Positions 36,946 through 46,068 are shown, counted from the first letter of the stretch. The stretch is 64,000 nt of DNA from Rhizobiales bacterium Y(2018) (GCA_005502925.1 SCPD01000001.1:434001-498000), one strand, 5' to 3'. Notes: a model not told the origin generated them from the sequence alone. A program made the numbers and translations.

Positions 36946-37743
36946 ATGGATGCCGACTATCTGACTTTCGACACGGCCTGGGCGCCGCAGTTCGATGCCC
37001 ATGACACTCCTCCCAAGGCAGCGCTCGCCATTCTCAGCACACCGCGCACCGGTAGCCAGAGCCTGTGCCGGCTGCTTTACGCCATGGGCCTGGGCGTGCC
37101 GGCGGAGTACTTTCTTCAAAGAGTGACGGAACGCTACGGTGAGCGATTTCTCGGCGAGGCTCCGTCGATCGATGGCGCCTTCATGAAGGATTATGTGCGG
37201 GCCATACAAACCTATCGATGCCGCAATGGGTATCTCTCCTACAAAATCCACGCCGATCAGCACAGACAACTCAGCGCCGATCTCGGCGGGGCTTGGGAGG
37301 ATGCGCTTCCGAATGTGACGATCATCCGGCTGCGCCGGCGCGACATCGTCGGCCAGGTCGTCAGCCTGGGAGCCGCCCTCCAGAGCGGCATATGGGATGA
37401 TGCGTCAGGGGAACTCCTGAAGAAACCCAGCGCCCTGAATGAAGCCATCGCAGAAAAGTGGGTGGAATACGTCTTCCGCTCGGAGCGATATTGGGACCGG
37501 TATCTGAAGAACAGGAAGCAGCGGATCCTGTCCCTATACTGCGAAGACCTGGCCGATGCGGAGAAGATTCAAGCGACGCTGAGCGTGCTCGGAACAGGGC
37601 ATTCGAGCGGGGACATCGGCAACATCCTCAAGCGGCTGCCGCGCTCTTCCCACAATGACCGCCTCGCGCGCGAGCTGGCGCAGCGTTTCGGTGCGCATAT
37701 ATCGCGGCACTGGCAACGCCTGCTGGCCAAAGCCGGCGCTTGA
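36946..37743 (+). CDS. Stf0-type sulfotransferase
   Basis: A 265-residue protein that fits the Stf0 family of PAPS-dependent sulfotransferases. The 5'-phosphosulfate-binding loop is ILSTPRTGSQSLCRLLYAMG (residues 29-48). GVPAEYFLQ, NGYLSYKIHADQ and the 3'-phosphate-binding IIRLRRRDIVGQVVSLGAAL complete the pattern. The frame is open far upstream, but the ATG at 36946 gives the normal family N-terminus. It ends next to the convergent outer-membrane protein gene. Lying at the end of a polysaccharide locus, it may sulfate the glycan or a lipid-linked sugar. The known Stf0 enzyme acts on trehalose. Confidence 0.88.
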   Translation: MDADYLTFDTAWAPQFDAHDTPPKAALAILSTPRTGSQSLCRLLYAMGLGVPAEYFLQRVTERYGERFLGEAPSIDGAFMKDYVRAIQTYRCRNGYLSYKIHADQHRQLSADLGGAWEDALPNVTIIRLRRRDIVGQVVSLGAALQSGIWDDASGELLKKPSALNEAIAEKWVEYVFRSERYWDRYLKNRKQRILSLYCEDLADAEKIQATLSVLGTGHSSGDIGNILKRLPRSSHNDRLARELAQRFGAHISRHWQRLLAKAGA

Positions 37744-38745
37744 TTATGGCGGTGGGGGCGGCGGCAGCTCGATGCCGCTCAATACGTCAAGCGCCGCGGC
37801 AATCTCGGAGGAGAACCAGTTCGGCAGCTTCTCATTGAAAGTGCTGGTATTGTCGATCAGGCCAGTGCGCTGACGATCCATCAGCGACCCGTCCTGCCCG
37901 AAATAGAATTTCAGGCCGGCATAGACCTGGGTGTCGTTGAATTGGACATCCCCCTCCTCGCCGGTATCCAATGTACGTTCGGCGTAACGAGCGCCGCCGA
38001 ACATCGAAAGCCCTCTGTCCCATACGAGATATTCAGCCTCACCGGTGACCGCCCAGCCGTCGAAGTCGGCGTCGTCCCCGCCTGTACCAGGTTCAATTGT
38101 GGACAGGAGAGCATCGCCACGCAGCATGAGCGACAGATCCGGCATCGCATAGAACCGGCCGTAAGCGGCAAGCTCGAAGCCGTCGTGCTCGGAGTCCTGA
38201 ATGAAATCACCATTAAAATAATGCGCCGATGCGCCAAGGGTGAAGGCATCGGCAAAGAACTCGCCGAACACGCCGAAACGGAAAAGATCAACGTCCTTGG
38301 AGAACACGTCCTGGTTTACCCAGGATGCCGAGAGTCCGAGCGCGGCCGAGGAAGGATCGCGCCAGAACAAAGCGCCCCCGAAATGCGAGTTTGCGGCGTC
38401 CAGATCACCGAGATCCTCCTTGCCGAAATTGCCCAGGTCGGCGAGGTCGGTCGAGTGATCGTAGTAAGCAAAATCAGCCTGGATATTAAACTCGCCACAA
38501 GTCACGAGGCCGCCGGCCTCGCCAAAGGGCGTGTTCCAATCGACGTCGCCTGAGAAATTCTCGAAGAGGCTGCCGACGCCGTCGAACTCCACTTCCTGCC
38601 AGTCGAACATATAGCCGACACCGGCGGCGCCGGAGATCGTGCAGCCCGGCTCTTCATAGTCGGCCGCCTCAGCCGGAGAGGCGCCTACAACCCAAAGAAG
38701 CGCCAAGACAGAAGCACTTGCGGAAAGTTTTGACTTGCCGATCAT
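37744..38745 (-). CDS. Outer-membrane beta-barrel-like protein, copy 1
   Basis: A 333-residue secreted protein with signal peptide MIGKSKLSASASVLALLWVV to AEA. The mature part is rich in alternating hydrophobic and aromatic strands, as in outer-membrane barrels: GAAGVGYMFDWQ, FNIQADFAYYDH, AHYFNGDF, AEYLVWDRGLSMFGGARYAE and TQVYAGLKFYFGQDG. The last 55 or so residues form a separate tail ending in LPPPPPP, so the usual C-terminal aromatic residue is missing. It is a close paralogue of the protein at 40883-41869, and the two bracket a GNAT, P450 and ACP gene set. Function unknown. Confidence 0.8.
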   Translation of the reverse strand: MIGKSKLSASASVLALLWVVGASPAEAADYEEPGCTISGAAGVGYMFDWQEVEFDGVGSLFENFSGDVDWNTPFGEAGGLVTCGEFNIQADFAYYDHSTDLADLGNFGKEDLGDLDAANSHFGGALFWRDPSSAALGLSASWVNQDVFSKDVDLFRFGVFGEFFADAFTLGASAHYFNGDFIQDSEHDGFELAAYGRFYAMPDLSLMLRGDALLSTIEPGTGGDDADFDGWAVTGEAEYLVWDRGLSMFGGARYAERTLDTGEEGDVQFNDTQVYAGLKFYFGQDGSLMDRQRTGLIDNTSTFNEKLPNWFSSEIAAALDVLSGIELPPPPPP

Positions 38746-38884
38746 CCCAGTCCCCCCTCCAAAGCCTCGGCGGTAACTGTTGCACCGACGAACACGCCGA
38801 TCAATCCGCCGGAGACTTTACGAACGGGAATTTTAGCGAGTGTGGCAGTAAAGACACAGTCTATGGTGTGAAACTGCCACCAGA

Positions 38885-39139
38885 CTACGTCTTGGCAAAA
38901 TGGGCGGCCAGCTGATTTACGGTCGGATTTTCAATGAGTTCCTCGACCTCGATCTCGCGTCCGACCTCTTCCTCCAGCCCGACACACAGGTCGACGACCT
39001 TCATGCTATCGATCCCGAGCCCGGCCAGCTCGATGTCCGCTGCCCGCCCGGAAAGCACGTCGTCCTTCTGCTTTCCATCGATAAGCTCAAGATTCTGCAG
39101 GATATTCAGGATCATGCCTTTGGCTTCATCGGCCGTCAT
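38885..39139 (-). CDS. Acyl carrier protein
   Basis: An 84-residue acidic helical protein. The phosphopantetheine attachment motif is GIDSMKVVDL with Ser45. Its helix II continues LCVGLEEEVGREIEVEELIE. It is not the primary fatty-acid AcpP, whose genes normally lie beside fabG and fabF. The start ATG overlaps the end of the P450 gene (ATGA), so the two are made together. Such dedicated ACPs usually hold an acyl chain for a specific tailoring enzyme; here the P450 is the obvious partner. Confidence 0.92.
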   Translation of the reverse strand: MTADEAKGMILNILQNLELIDGKQKDDVLSGRAADIELAGLGIDSMKVVDLCVGLEEEVGREIEVEELIENPTVNQLAAHFAKT

Positions 39140-40167
39140 CGAACGTCTACCTCTACCAATTTGTGCAAGATGATGAAGTGCGAGGGCATGAGCTGATAGT
39201 CAGTTATAGCCGCCTTCAGATCGAGCCGGTCGAATTCACGTTTGAAACTGTCCCAGATCCGCAACGACAGCTGCTTGCCGACACAGGAGTGCATCCCCGC
39301 GCCAAAGATGAAGTTCCGATGCTCGGCGAGGTCGGAATAGCCAAAAGCCTGCAATTGCAAGCGAATCAAGTCGCCGGCCTTGAACGAGCATCCATCCATC
39401 TCGAAATCGGCCTTGGCGCGCCTGAAGGTCACCGGAACTCCGGTTTCAATCGGAAATTGTGGCAGCCTGATACCCTCCGGATGGGCCGAAGCGCCGCACG
39501 TGGCAGTTACGATGCTCTCGGTCAGCATCATCGCCAGGGAGTCGAGACCGAAGACGAGGCACGTGAATTTCCACGCTATATCTGCCTCGTTCGGCGTCGT
39601 TGCGCGCAGGAACTCCAGCGTCTTGGCGATACGCGCCTCGAGGCTCTTCAAGCGCGCCAGATTGGTGTTGAAGGACAGGATATCGCCGACATGCATCGCC
39701 AGGAATTCCGTCGGCAGGTCGCACTGCAGGAAGACCGAAAAGACCCGATGGATGAAAGGGTCCACGACCTCCGACACGATGTCGACGCGCCCTGGCCTGC
39801 TCAGCGGGGAGAGACAGGCCTTCGAAAGCTCGGGCAGTTCCCCTTCGAGTTCCGCCAACCTTGCGGCGAGGAATGTCGCGAAGCCCTTGCGCGCCGCGGG
39901 ATGCGCCTCGTCCGCCACCAGCAGCGGGAGAACGCTGCAGGCATAGGCGACATTGGGAAGCTCCGTCCCGTAGTTCTCCTTTATTGCCTTCATGACATCG
40001 GTCAGGCTTGAAACGATCGCCAGCGGGCTGCGCAGCACCCGCAGGATCACGGCGGGGTCGGTGATGACCCAGGCGCGCAGCAGATCGTTCTCCAGCCAGA
40101 CGCGCGAAGACAATTGCGCAAACAGGGCCTGCCGGCTATCGGCCGAATGGAGCTGATAGGATTTCAC
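39136..40167 (-). CDS. Cytochrome P450
   Basis: A 343-residue heme-thiolate monooxygenase, shorter than the usual 400 or so. The heme loop FIFGAGMHSCVGKQLSLRIW holds the axial ligand Cys295. An ExxR-like EGIR precedes LPQFPIETGVPVTFRRAKAD, the K-helix region. The I-helix segment FGLDSLAMMLTESI lacks the usual acid-Thr pair, so oxygen activation may be unusual or substrate-assisted. The N-terminal region is abbreviated. Start taken at GTG 40167, just after the GNAT stop; GTG 40209 is an alternative. Overlap with the ACP gene suggests an ACP-bound acyl substrate, as known for P450 BioI. That is inference. Confidence 0.85.
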   Translation of the reverse strand: MKSYQLHSADSRQALFAQLSSRVWLENDLLRAWVITDPAVILRVLRSPLAIVSSLTDVMKAIKENYGTELPNVAYACSVLPLLVADEAHPAARKGFATFLAARLAELEGELPELSKACLSPLSRPGRVDIVSEVVDPFIHRVFSVFLQCDLPTEFLAMHVGDILSFNTNLARLKSLEARIAKTLEFLRATTPNEADIAWKFTCLVFGLDSLAMMLTESIVTATCGASAHPEGIRLPQFPIETGVPVTFRRAKADFEMDGCSFKAGDLIRLQLQAFGYSDLAEHRNFIFGAGMHSCVGKQLSLRIWDSFKREFDRLDLKAAITDYQLMPSHFIILHKLVEVDVR

Positions 40168-40172
40168 GGAAC

Positions 40173-40760
40173 TCACGCGGCAGGACGCGGCGCGCGGGCG
40201 GCCCGCCACTCATTCGCCAACATGCCAAGCACCAGGAGATCGCGGCGCTCGCCGGTTTCCGCATCCCGCAAATGTCCGACGAGACGCGCCTCCTTCCGCC
40301 AGGTCTTGTCGCTCAACATGAGCCATAGCATCGGTCGGTTCTGTGGGCGGACATTGGCCTTGGCCTTGGCATAGCCGAGCTTGTCGAACAGATAGCCATA
40401 GATGGCGTCGGATGTTTCCGTCGTGAGTCCCTTGCCGCGCCATTGCGCGACACCGATCAGATGCGAGATGGTGAACACGTCAATGCGTGGCTGCAGATGC
40501 AGCGTGTAGAAACCGATGGGAAGAGCTTCCCCGCGTGGAATAATGGCCAGAGCTAACTTGCCGGGCCTGGCGGTGAACTTGGCAAAGAATGCCGTCTGCT
40601 CGGTGATGCTCCATTGCCGCCGCTTGGTATTGAGCATCTCCGCCGCCAATTCGTCGTCGGCCCATGACGAAAGGCGTTCGCCCACATCGGCACCGGTCAT
40701 CGGACGGAGAATGAAATTCTCCGACTCAATTTTGAGCGACGGCGGCGGCAGACTGGCCAT
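40173..40760 (-). CDS. GNAT family N-acyltransferase (RimJ/RimL-like)
   Basis: A 195-residue single-domain GNAT protein. The N-terminus SENFILRPMTGADVGERLSS is the usual strand-helix start. The acyl-CoA pyrophosphate loop reads LIGVAQWRGKGLTTETSDAI (motif A, QxxGKG-like). NVRPQNRPMLWLMLSDKTW follows, resembling the N-x-x-S motif of RimJ/RimL proteins. The stop is 5 bases before the P450 start. Its place in an operon with a P450 and an ACP raises the possibility that the acyl donor is a modified acyl-ACP rather than acetyl-CoA; the sequence alone cannot decide this. Confidence 0.85.
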   Translation of the reverse strand: MASLPPPSLKIESENFILRPMTGADVGERLSSWADDELAAEMLNTKRRQWSITEQTAFFAKFTARPGKLALAIIPRGEALPIGFYTLHLQPRIDVFTISHLIGVAQWRGKGLTTETSDAIYGYLFDKLGYAKAKANVRPQNRPMLWLMLSDKTWRKEARLVGHLRDAETGERRDLLVLGMLANEWRAARAPRPAA

Positions 40761-40825
40761 GGATCAGAATTCGCATCCCCTCGCGGCGGGAATGCCTGTC
40801 ATAACGCAATTTCGATGGCGGCGCC

Positions 40826-40859
40826 AAAAAAGAGGAAGGAAACCGGAGTTTCCTTCCTC
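40826..40859 (-). terminator. Terminator of the second outer-membrane protein gene
   Basis: GAGGAAGGAAA and TTTCCTTCCTC form perfect 11-base arms around a 6-base loop. On the minus strand the stem is followed by six U. It lies 24 bases after the stop of the 40883-41869 gene and separates it from the downstream GNAT-P450-ACP genes. Confidence 0.9.
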
Positions 40860-40882
40860 ATTATTTCTCTGCTCAGGCTCTA

Positions 40883-41869
40883 TCAGGGGATCGCACCACC
40901 CGCGGCGTTCGCAAGGCCGAGAACGCCCGAGGTCAAAGCATTCGGGAGCTTCTCGAGGAACACGCTGGTGTTGTCGATGGTGCCGGTGCGCTGACGATCC
41001 TGCAACGTGCCGTCCTGACCGAAGTAGAACTTGAGACCGGCGTAGACCTGGGTGTCATCGATATCGACATCAAAGTCGACATCATCGACATCAATCGAGC
41101 GCTGCGCGTAACGCACGCCGCCGAAGACCGAGAGGCCCTTGTCCCAGGCGAGATATTCGGCTTCGCCGGAGATCGCCCAGCCATTCAGATCGACATCAGT
41201 GTCGACGCCGCTCGGCAGATCAATATTGGAGAACAGCGCATCGCCGCGAACCATGAGCGACAGATCCGGGGTGGCATAGAAGCGCCCCCATGCCGCGAGT
41301 TCGAAGCCGTCCTGATCGATATCGAGCGGGCCGACATTGATCACTTCGCCATTGAAGTAATGGGCCGACGCACCGAGGGTGAAGCTCTCCAGATAGAACT
41401 CACCAAACACGCCACCGCGGAACGTGTCCGAGTCTTTGGTCAGGACGTCCTGGTTGACCCAGGAAGCACTCACGCCCAGCGCGGCATACGAAGGATCACG
41501 CCAGAACAGCGCGCCACCGAAGTGCGAGTTGTCGGCATCGACGTCATCGATGTCGAGCTTGCCGACATTGCCGGCGTCGCCCTGATGATTGTAATAAGCA
41601 AAGTCGGCTTGGACGTTGAAGCCACCGCAGGTTACGAGACCGCCTGCTTCGCCAAAGGGTGTATTCCAATCCACATCACCATCGAAGCTGTCCTCGCTGC
41701 CGATGTCGAAATCGTTATTCTGCCAGTCGAACATGTAGCCAATGCCGACAGAACCGGAGAGCGTGCAACCTTCATCGATCACATCCGCCGCCTGCGCCGA
41801 CGAGACCGCGCCGGCGAAGAGAAGAGCCAAAGCGGCAGCGCTCGCCGAAAGTTTCAACTTACCAATCAT
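40883..41869 (-). CDS. Outer-membrane beta-barrel-like protein, copy 2
   Basis: A 328-residue secreted protein, signal peptide MIGKLKLSASAAALALLFAG to AQA. It shares with copy 1 the motifs GYMFDWQ, GDVDWNTPFGEAGGLVTCG, NSHFGGALFWRDPS, ASWVNQDV, AHYFNGE, TQVYAGLKFYFGQDG and DRQRTGTIDNTS. One Cys pair is conserved. The barrel part is mainly acidic-aromatic strands, with Asp-rich loops (SIDVDDVDFDVDIDD) that could bind divalent cations. The last 50 or so residues, ending GGAIP, replace a standard barrel end. Its own terminator makes it a separate, probably well expressed, unit. Function unknown. Confidence 0.82.
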   Translation of the reverse strand: MIGKLKLSASAAALALLFAGAVSSAQAADVIDEGCTLSGSVGIGYMFDWQNNDFDIGSEDSFDGDVDWNTPFGEAGGLVTCGGFNVQADFAYYNHQGDAGNVGKLDIDDVDADNSHFGGALFWRDPSYAALGVSASWVNQDVLTKDSDTFRGGVFGEFYLESFTLGASAHYFNGEVINVGPLDIDQDGFELAAWGRFYATPDLSLMVRGDALFSNIDLPSGVDTDVDLNGWAISGEAEYLAWDKGLSVFGGVRYAQRSIDVDDVDFDVDIDDTQVYAGLKFYFGQDGTLQDRQRTGTIDNTSVFLEKLPNALTSGVLGLANAAGGAIP

Positions 41870-42105
41870 GTTTGTGTCCCCAAACCGTTAGTTCAAAAAT
41901 TTCAAGTGCCCCTACACGACCGCCAATACATCACTCTTGGATCGACGTTCAATGACAAGAGGGGACTTTTCGGGACATTGCGGAGAGTAATTTCTTAGTG
42001 TTGCCAAGAGGCCACAGTTGATCCACATCCGCCGAAACTTTAGGTGGAATTTCATAACCGACGCCACAACCGGGATCATCGCTTTACCAATAATCAACCC
42101 TGAAT

Positions 42106-42636
42106 TCAGAGAAGCTTGCCGAACTGGACCACATCCAGCCGGCCGAATCCCGCAGCAGAGGGATTCTCCTGGCGCAGCACGCCTTCCTTGAGCCAATTGC
42201 TCTGCTCGAAATGAAGAATCAGAGGCTTATAGGTTTCCACAACCTTCGCCACGGCCTTCTCCAGGCCGAATCGCCCGACCAGATAACTCAGCAGTGCCGG
42301 ATCGGTTTCTCGCAGGACGTTGGCCAAGTCGTACCGATGCTGATCGATCAGGACATCAATCGTAACGAGCCGGTTTTCTTCATTGATCTCGGTTTCATAG
42401 AGACCGACGTGATTCCGGTCCTTACGGCCATAAATTCCTACAATGGCGCGCATTTGCCGCTGCGACTCGACCAGATAGCGCTGGAGATCCGTCCGCGTCA
42501 GCTTGGCGACGCGGGCATTCATCTGCCCCATCAGCAGAGGGTCACTCGTCCAGCGCAGCCACTCGTCGCTCACCATCTCGGGGGTGATCGGTGTCAGGCG
42601 GAAGCGCTTGGTGAGGATTTCCGGCGCGTTCGACAT
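42106..42636 (-). CDS. GNAT family N-acyltransferase, second of the locus
   Basis: A 176-residue GNAT-like protein beginning MSNAPEILTKRFRLTPITPE. TKRFRLTPITPEMVSDEWLRW is the usual N-terminal element. IVGIYGRKDRNHVGLYETEI and RLVTIDVLIDQHRYDLANVL give the central strands. The expected QxxGxG/A acyl-CoA loop is degenerate (DQHRYDLANV), so cofactor binding is less certain than in the other GNAT. The C-terminal HFEQSNWLKEGVLRQE fits the family (FxxxGF-like region). It lies upstream of outer-membrane protein copy 2 on the same strand, with 236 bases between them. Confidence 0.72.
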   Translation of the reverse strand: MSNAPEILTKRFRLTPITPEMVSDEWLRWTSDPLLMGQMNARVAKLTRTDLQRYLVESQRQMRAIVGIYGRKDRNHVGLYETEINEENRLVTIDVLIDQHRYDLANVLRETDPALLSYLVGRFGLEKAVAKVVETYKPLILHFEQSNWLKEGVLRQENPSAAGFGRLDVVQFGKLL

Positions 42637-42687
42637 CGTACGGATTTTCGTGATGGGTGGCCCAACTGGCCCATTGGGGAAGTAGAC

Positions 42688-42764
42688 TGGTCGGAGCGAC
42701 AGGATTCGAACCTGCGACCCCTACCCCCCCAGAGTAGTGCGCTACCGGGCTGCGCTACGCTCCG
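42688..42764 (-). tRNA. tRNA-Pro (anticodon GGG)
   Basis: A 77-base cloverleaf on the minus strand. The acceptor stem CGGAGCG pairs with CGCTCCG, followed by A and an encoded CCA. The T arm carries GGTTCGAATCC. The anticodon stem CTACT/GGTAG encloses the loop CTGGGGG, giving anticodon GGG (proline). It lies upstream of the merR-type gene, as often seen in Rhizobiales. Confidence 0.95.
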
Positions 42765-42827
42765 ACGGGCGCGGATATAACACCGGCCTCCCCCGAGTTA
42801 AAGCCTTATTCTCTCACGCCAGGGTAT

Positions 42828-43364
42828 CTAGTCGTCGGCCCCCAGGAGCTTGCGGGCGGCCCCCAATTCGGAGAGCGCCAGCCTGAGCGACTGTACCTGG
42901 GATTCGCTCATGCGCGGCGCCGCTGCCGGGGCCTGGACCTGTGGCGACGGTTCGCCGCCGCGGGCAAAGGGCGCCGATCCCAAAGCCGGGGCCGGACGCT
43001 TGATGCGCGGCGCCTGCAAGGCCCGCCCGGGTGCCGGAACGCCGTCAAGCTCGAGGTCGCGGGCGTCACGCTTGCGCGCCGCCGTCTCGCCGCGGCCGAT
43101 GCTCGAGACATGCTGAAGGCCCTCCTCGCGCAGAATGCGCTGGACGCCGCGGATCGTATAACCTTCGCCGTATAGAAGTGCGCGGATGCCCTTGAGGAGG
43201 TCGACGTCACTGGGCCGGTAGAAGCGGCGCCCACCGCCGCGCTTCATCGGTTTGATCTGGCCGAATCGGGTCTCCCAGAAACGCAAGACGTGCTGCGGAA
43301 CATCGAGTTCCTCAGCCACCTCGCTGATCGTTCGAAATGCCTCTGGCGCCTTATCCAACATCAT
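42828..43364 (-). CDS. MerR-family transcriptional regulator
   Basis: A 178-residue DNA-binding protein. The N-terminal winged helix covers about residues 10-80: [40 protein letters not shown] and [21 protein letters not shown] low-complexity Pro/Ala/Arg linker (about 100-150) and a short C-terminal helix ([20 protein letters not shown]) follow. There are no Cys metal ligands, so it is not a metal sensor. It lies downstream of ihfA in an order conserved across Rhizobiales; its target is unknown. Confidence 0.93.
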   Translation of the reverse strand: MMLDKAPEAFRTISEVAEELDVPQHVLRFWETRFGQIKPMKRGGGRRFYRPSDVDLLKGIRALLYGEGYTIRGVQRILREEGLQHVSSIGRGETAARKRDARDLELDGVPAPGRALQAPRIKRPAPALGSAPFARGGEPSPQVQAPAAAPRMSESQVQSLRLALSELGAARKLLGADD

Positions 43365-43508
43365 CGTCCTTAGAGCATTTCAGCCCGGCCGGTGATTCGT
43401 CCAGCCAGGAGAAAAAACTCGTTTGCCCCTAACCGGAACGCTCTCCTCGCCGGGATCCGCCAATCCGGGCGGGAAGTACGCTATCCGTGCGGTCGGGCGC
43501 CCGACTCG

Positions 43509-43820
43509 CTAGTCTTCCGACCCACCTTCTACACCGTTAATCTGATTCTTCATAACCTGACTTGGGCGGAAGACCAGCACGCGCCGCGGCGTGATCGGCA
43601 CTTCCTCCCCCGTCTTCGGATTCCGGCCGATGCGGCCGGTCTTGCTGCGGACCATGAATGTCCCGAAGGAGGACAGCTTCACGGTCTCTCCCGTGATCAG
43701 TGTATCGGTGATGATGTCCAGAACCGATTTGACGAGATCGGCAGACTCGGTTCTCGACAGGCCAACATTACGATGCACGGCTTCGCTCAGGTCAGCGCGC
43801 GTGAGTGTCTTACCAGCCAT
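43509..43820 (-). CDS. ihfA: Integration host factor subunit alpha
   Basis: A DNA-bending nucleoid protein, 103 aa from the ATG at 43820 ([20 protein letters not shown]), with GGGGAAA upstream. The HU/IHF motif [30 protein letters not shown] spans the beta arm, whose tip Pro (RNPKTG) intercalates in [18 protein letters not shown] ends the fold. It works as a heterodimer with IhfB, encoded elsewhere. It is also needed for many sigma-54 promoters, which is relevant to the DctD-like system at 6-7 kb. Confidence 0.96.
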   Translation of the reverse strand: MAGKTLTRADLSEAVHRNVGLSRTESADLVKSVLDIITDTLITGETVKLSSFGTFMVRSKTGRIGRNPKTGEEVPITPRRVLVFRPSQVMKNQINGVEGGSED

Positions 43821-43923
43821 CTGTTTCCCCTGCTTGCCCAAGGGCTAGGGTAAGATGGATGGAAATCGCGGTCAATAAAAAACTACGTGTGAACTCAATA
43901 GCTTAGGGTTTTAACCGAAAGTA

Positions 43924-44916
43924 TTACCAGCGGACGAGGACGGCGCCCCAGGTAAAGCCCCCGCCCATCGCCTCCATCAGGACAAGATCGCCACGCTTGA
44001 CGCGCCCGTCCTTCACCGCCGCATCGAGCGCCAGCGGAATGGAGGCGGCGGAGGTATTGCCGTGCTTGTCAAGGGTGATGACAACACGATCCTCGGTGAC
44101 ACCGAGCTTTTTCGCCGTGCCCTCGAGAATGCGCCGGTTAGCCTGATGCGGCACGAACCAGTCGATGTCCTTGGGCTCGAGGCCGGCATCCTTGATCGTG
44201 TCGGCCATCACCGTCGCAATATTGACGACCGCATGCTTGAACACCTCGCGGCCCTCCATGCGCAGATGACCGACGGTCATGGTCGAGGACACGCCACCAT
44301 CGACATAAAGCTTGTCGCGATAGCGGCCGTCAGACCGCAGGCGCGCGGCGAGAATGCCGCGATCTTCGATCGTTCCCTTCCCGTCAACGGCGCGCATCAC
44401 GACGGCGGCGGCGCCATCGCCGAACAACACGCAGGTGCCGCGATCCGTCCAGTCGAGAATGCGTGAATAGGTTTCAGAGCCGATGACGAGCGCGCAGGTT
44501 CCCTGCCCCGCCTTCAGCAGGCTGTCGGCCACCGTCAAGCCATAGACGAAGCCCGAGCATACGGCCTGTAGATCGAAAGCCGCGCCCTTCTCGATGCCGA
44601 GTGCGGCCTGCACCTTCACCGCCGTCGCCGGAAAGGTGTTGTCTGGCGTCGTCGTCGCCACAATGATGAGATCGATCTCGGAAGCAGCCACCCCTGAACG
44701 CTCGAGCGCATCGCGCGCCGCGTTGATCGCGAGGTCGCCAGTCGTCTCGTTCTCGGCGGCGATGCGCCGCTCGCGGATGCCGGTGCGCTCGACGATCCAT
44801 TCGTCGCTGGTGTCGACCATGCGCGCCAGGTCAGCATTGCTCATGATGCGGGCCGGAAGATAAGAGCCCACTCCCTCGATCACCGAACGACGCTGCACGT
44901 CAGACCTCATTCCCAT
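43924..44916 (-). CDS. fabH: Beta-ketoacyl-ACP synthase III
   Basis: The initiating condensing enzyme of type II fatty-acid synthesis, joining acetyl-CoA and malonyl-ACP. It has 330 aa. The catalytic Cys120 lies in [14 protein letters not shown], and the His and Asn of the triad in [12 protein letters not shown] and [14 protein letters not shown]. The N-terminal [16 protein letters not shown] is typical. The start ATG overlaps the plsX stop in a TGATG, so translation is coupled. Confidence 0.97.
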   Translation of the reverse strand: MGMRSDVQRRSVIEGVGSYLPARIMSNADLARMVDTSDEWIVERTGIRERRIAAENETTGDLAINAARDALERSGVAASEIDLIIVATTTPDNTFPATAVKVQAALGIEKGAAFDLQAVCSGFVYGLTVADSLLKAGQGTCALVIGSETYSRILDWTDRGTCVLFGDGAAAVVMRAVDGKGTIEDRGILAARLRSDGRYRDKLYVDGGVSSTMTVGHLRMEGREVFKHAVVNIATVMADTIKDAGLEPKDIDWFVPHQANRRILEGTAKKLGVTEDRVVITLDKHGNTSAASIPLALDAAVKDGRVKRGDLVLMEAMGGGFTWGAVLVRW

Positions 44917-45974
44917 CACGCGTCGACCGCCGCGCGCGGCGTAAACGCATCCATATGTTTGTTGATTTCGGCCACGTCGGCCGCGATCTTGGCGACGAGC
45001 CCGTTGCGGATCATTTCAATCGCCACATCGACCGCCGTCGCGAAGCCGAGCGCGTCGGTGCCGCCATGCGACTTCACCACGATGCCGTTGAGGCCGAGGA
45101 AGACCCCGCCATTATGCTTGCGCGGATCCATACGTTCGCGCAAGGTCGCGAAGGCGCCGGTCGCGAGCAGCGCGCCGAGCTTCGAGAGAAGCGTGCGGGT
45201 GAGCGCCAGCTTCAGATAGGTCGAAAGCTGTTTGGCGGTGCCTTCCGCCGTCTTGAGCGCGATATTGCCGGTGAAGCCTTCGGTCACCACGACATCGACC
45301 GTGCCCTTGCCGATGTCGTCACCCTCGATGAAGCCCTTATATTCGAGCGGCAGCCCAAGATCGCGCAGCAACCGGCCCGCCTCCTTCACTTCCTCAAGGC
45401 CCTTTACTTCCTCGACGCCGATATTGAGCAGACCGACGGTCGGCCGGTCGAGGCTCATGAGCGAACGCGCCATGGCCTCGCCCATCAGGGCGAATTCGAC
45501 GAGCTGGCGGGCATCGGCGCCGATCGTGGCGCCGACGTCGAGAACCACACTCTCGCCACGCAAGGTCGGCCAGATGGCGGCAATGGCCGGCCGCTCGATG
45601 CCGGGAATGGTCTTCAGCACGAAACGCGCCATCGCCATCAAGGCGCCGGTATTGCCGGCCGACACGACGCCCTGCGCCTCGCCGGTCCGCACCGCCTCGA
45701 TGGCGAGCCACATGCTGCTCTTACCGCGGCCGCGTCTGAGCGCCTGGCTCGGCTTGTCCTCCATGCCGACCGCGATCTCGCAATGGCGGACTTCGCTACG
45801 ACCCTTGAGGCGCGGATATTTGGCCAGGATGGCTTCGAGCCTGGGTCCATCGCCGAACAGAAGAAAGCGCAGATCGGGATGGCGGACGCTGGCGAGTTCG
45901 GCGCCTGGCAGCACCATGTCCGGCCCCGCATCGCCACCCATGGCGTCTAGCGCAATCGTCATCTTGCCTGTCAT
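44916..45974 (-). CDS. plsX: Phosphate acyltransferase PlsX
   Basis: Peripheral membrane enzyme that makes acyl-phosphate from acyl-ACP for phospholipid synthesis, 352 aa. The N-terminal [39 protein letters not shown] and [19 protein letters not shown] motifs are characteristic. [19 protein letters not shown] closes the fold. It stands between the DUF177 gene and fabH, the usual alphaproteobacterial lipid-synthesis order. [11 protein letters not shown], four codons later, is an equally possible start. Confidence 0.97.
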   Translation of the reverse strand: MTGKMTIALDAMGGDAGPDMVLPGAELASVRHPDLRFLLFGDGPRLEAILAKYPRLKGRSEVRHCEIAVGMEDKPSQALRRGRGKSSMWLAIEAVRTGEAQGVVSAGNTGALMAMARFVLKTIPGIERPAIAAIWPTLRGESVVLDVGATIGADARQLVEFALMGEAMARSLMSLDRPTVGLLNIGVEEVKGLEEVKEAGRLLRDLGLPLEYKGFIEGDDIGKGTVDVVVTEGFTGNIALKTAEGTAKQLSTYLKLALTRTLLSKLGALLATGAFATLRERMDPRKHNGGVFLGLNGIVVKSHGGTDALGFATAVDVAIEMIRNGLVAKIAADVAEINKHMDAFTPRAAVDA

Positions 45975-46068
45975 GAATGCTCAGGGACCTTCGGTTCGCG
46001 CCTATTTTAGACAATCTAGCATGGGCGGGCGGACAATAGCCGCTGGCCATGGCGAAACAACCGAAAAA

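Noticed and set aside
42688-42764. tRNA-Pro as an integration site
   Set aside because: No repeated 3' tRNA end and no integrase lie nearby; the flanking genes follow the usual conserved order.
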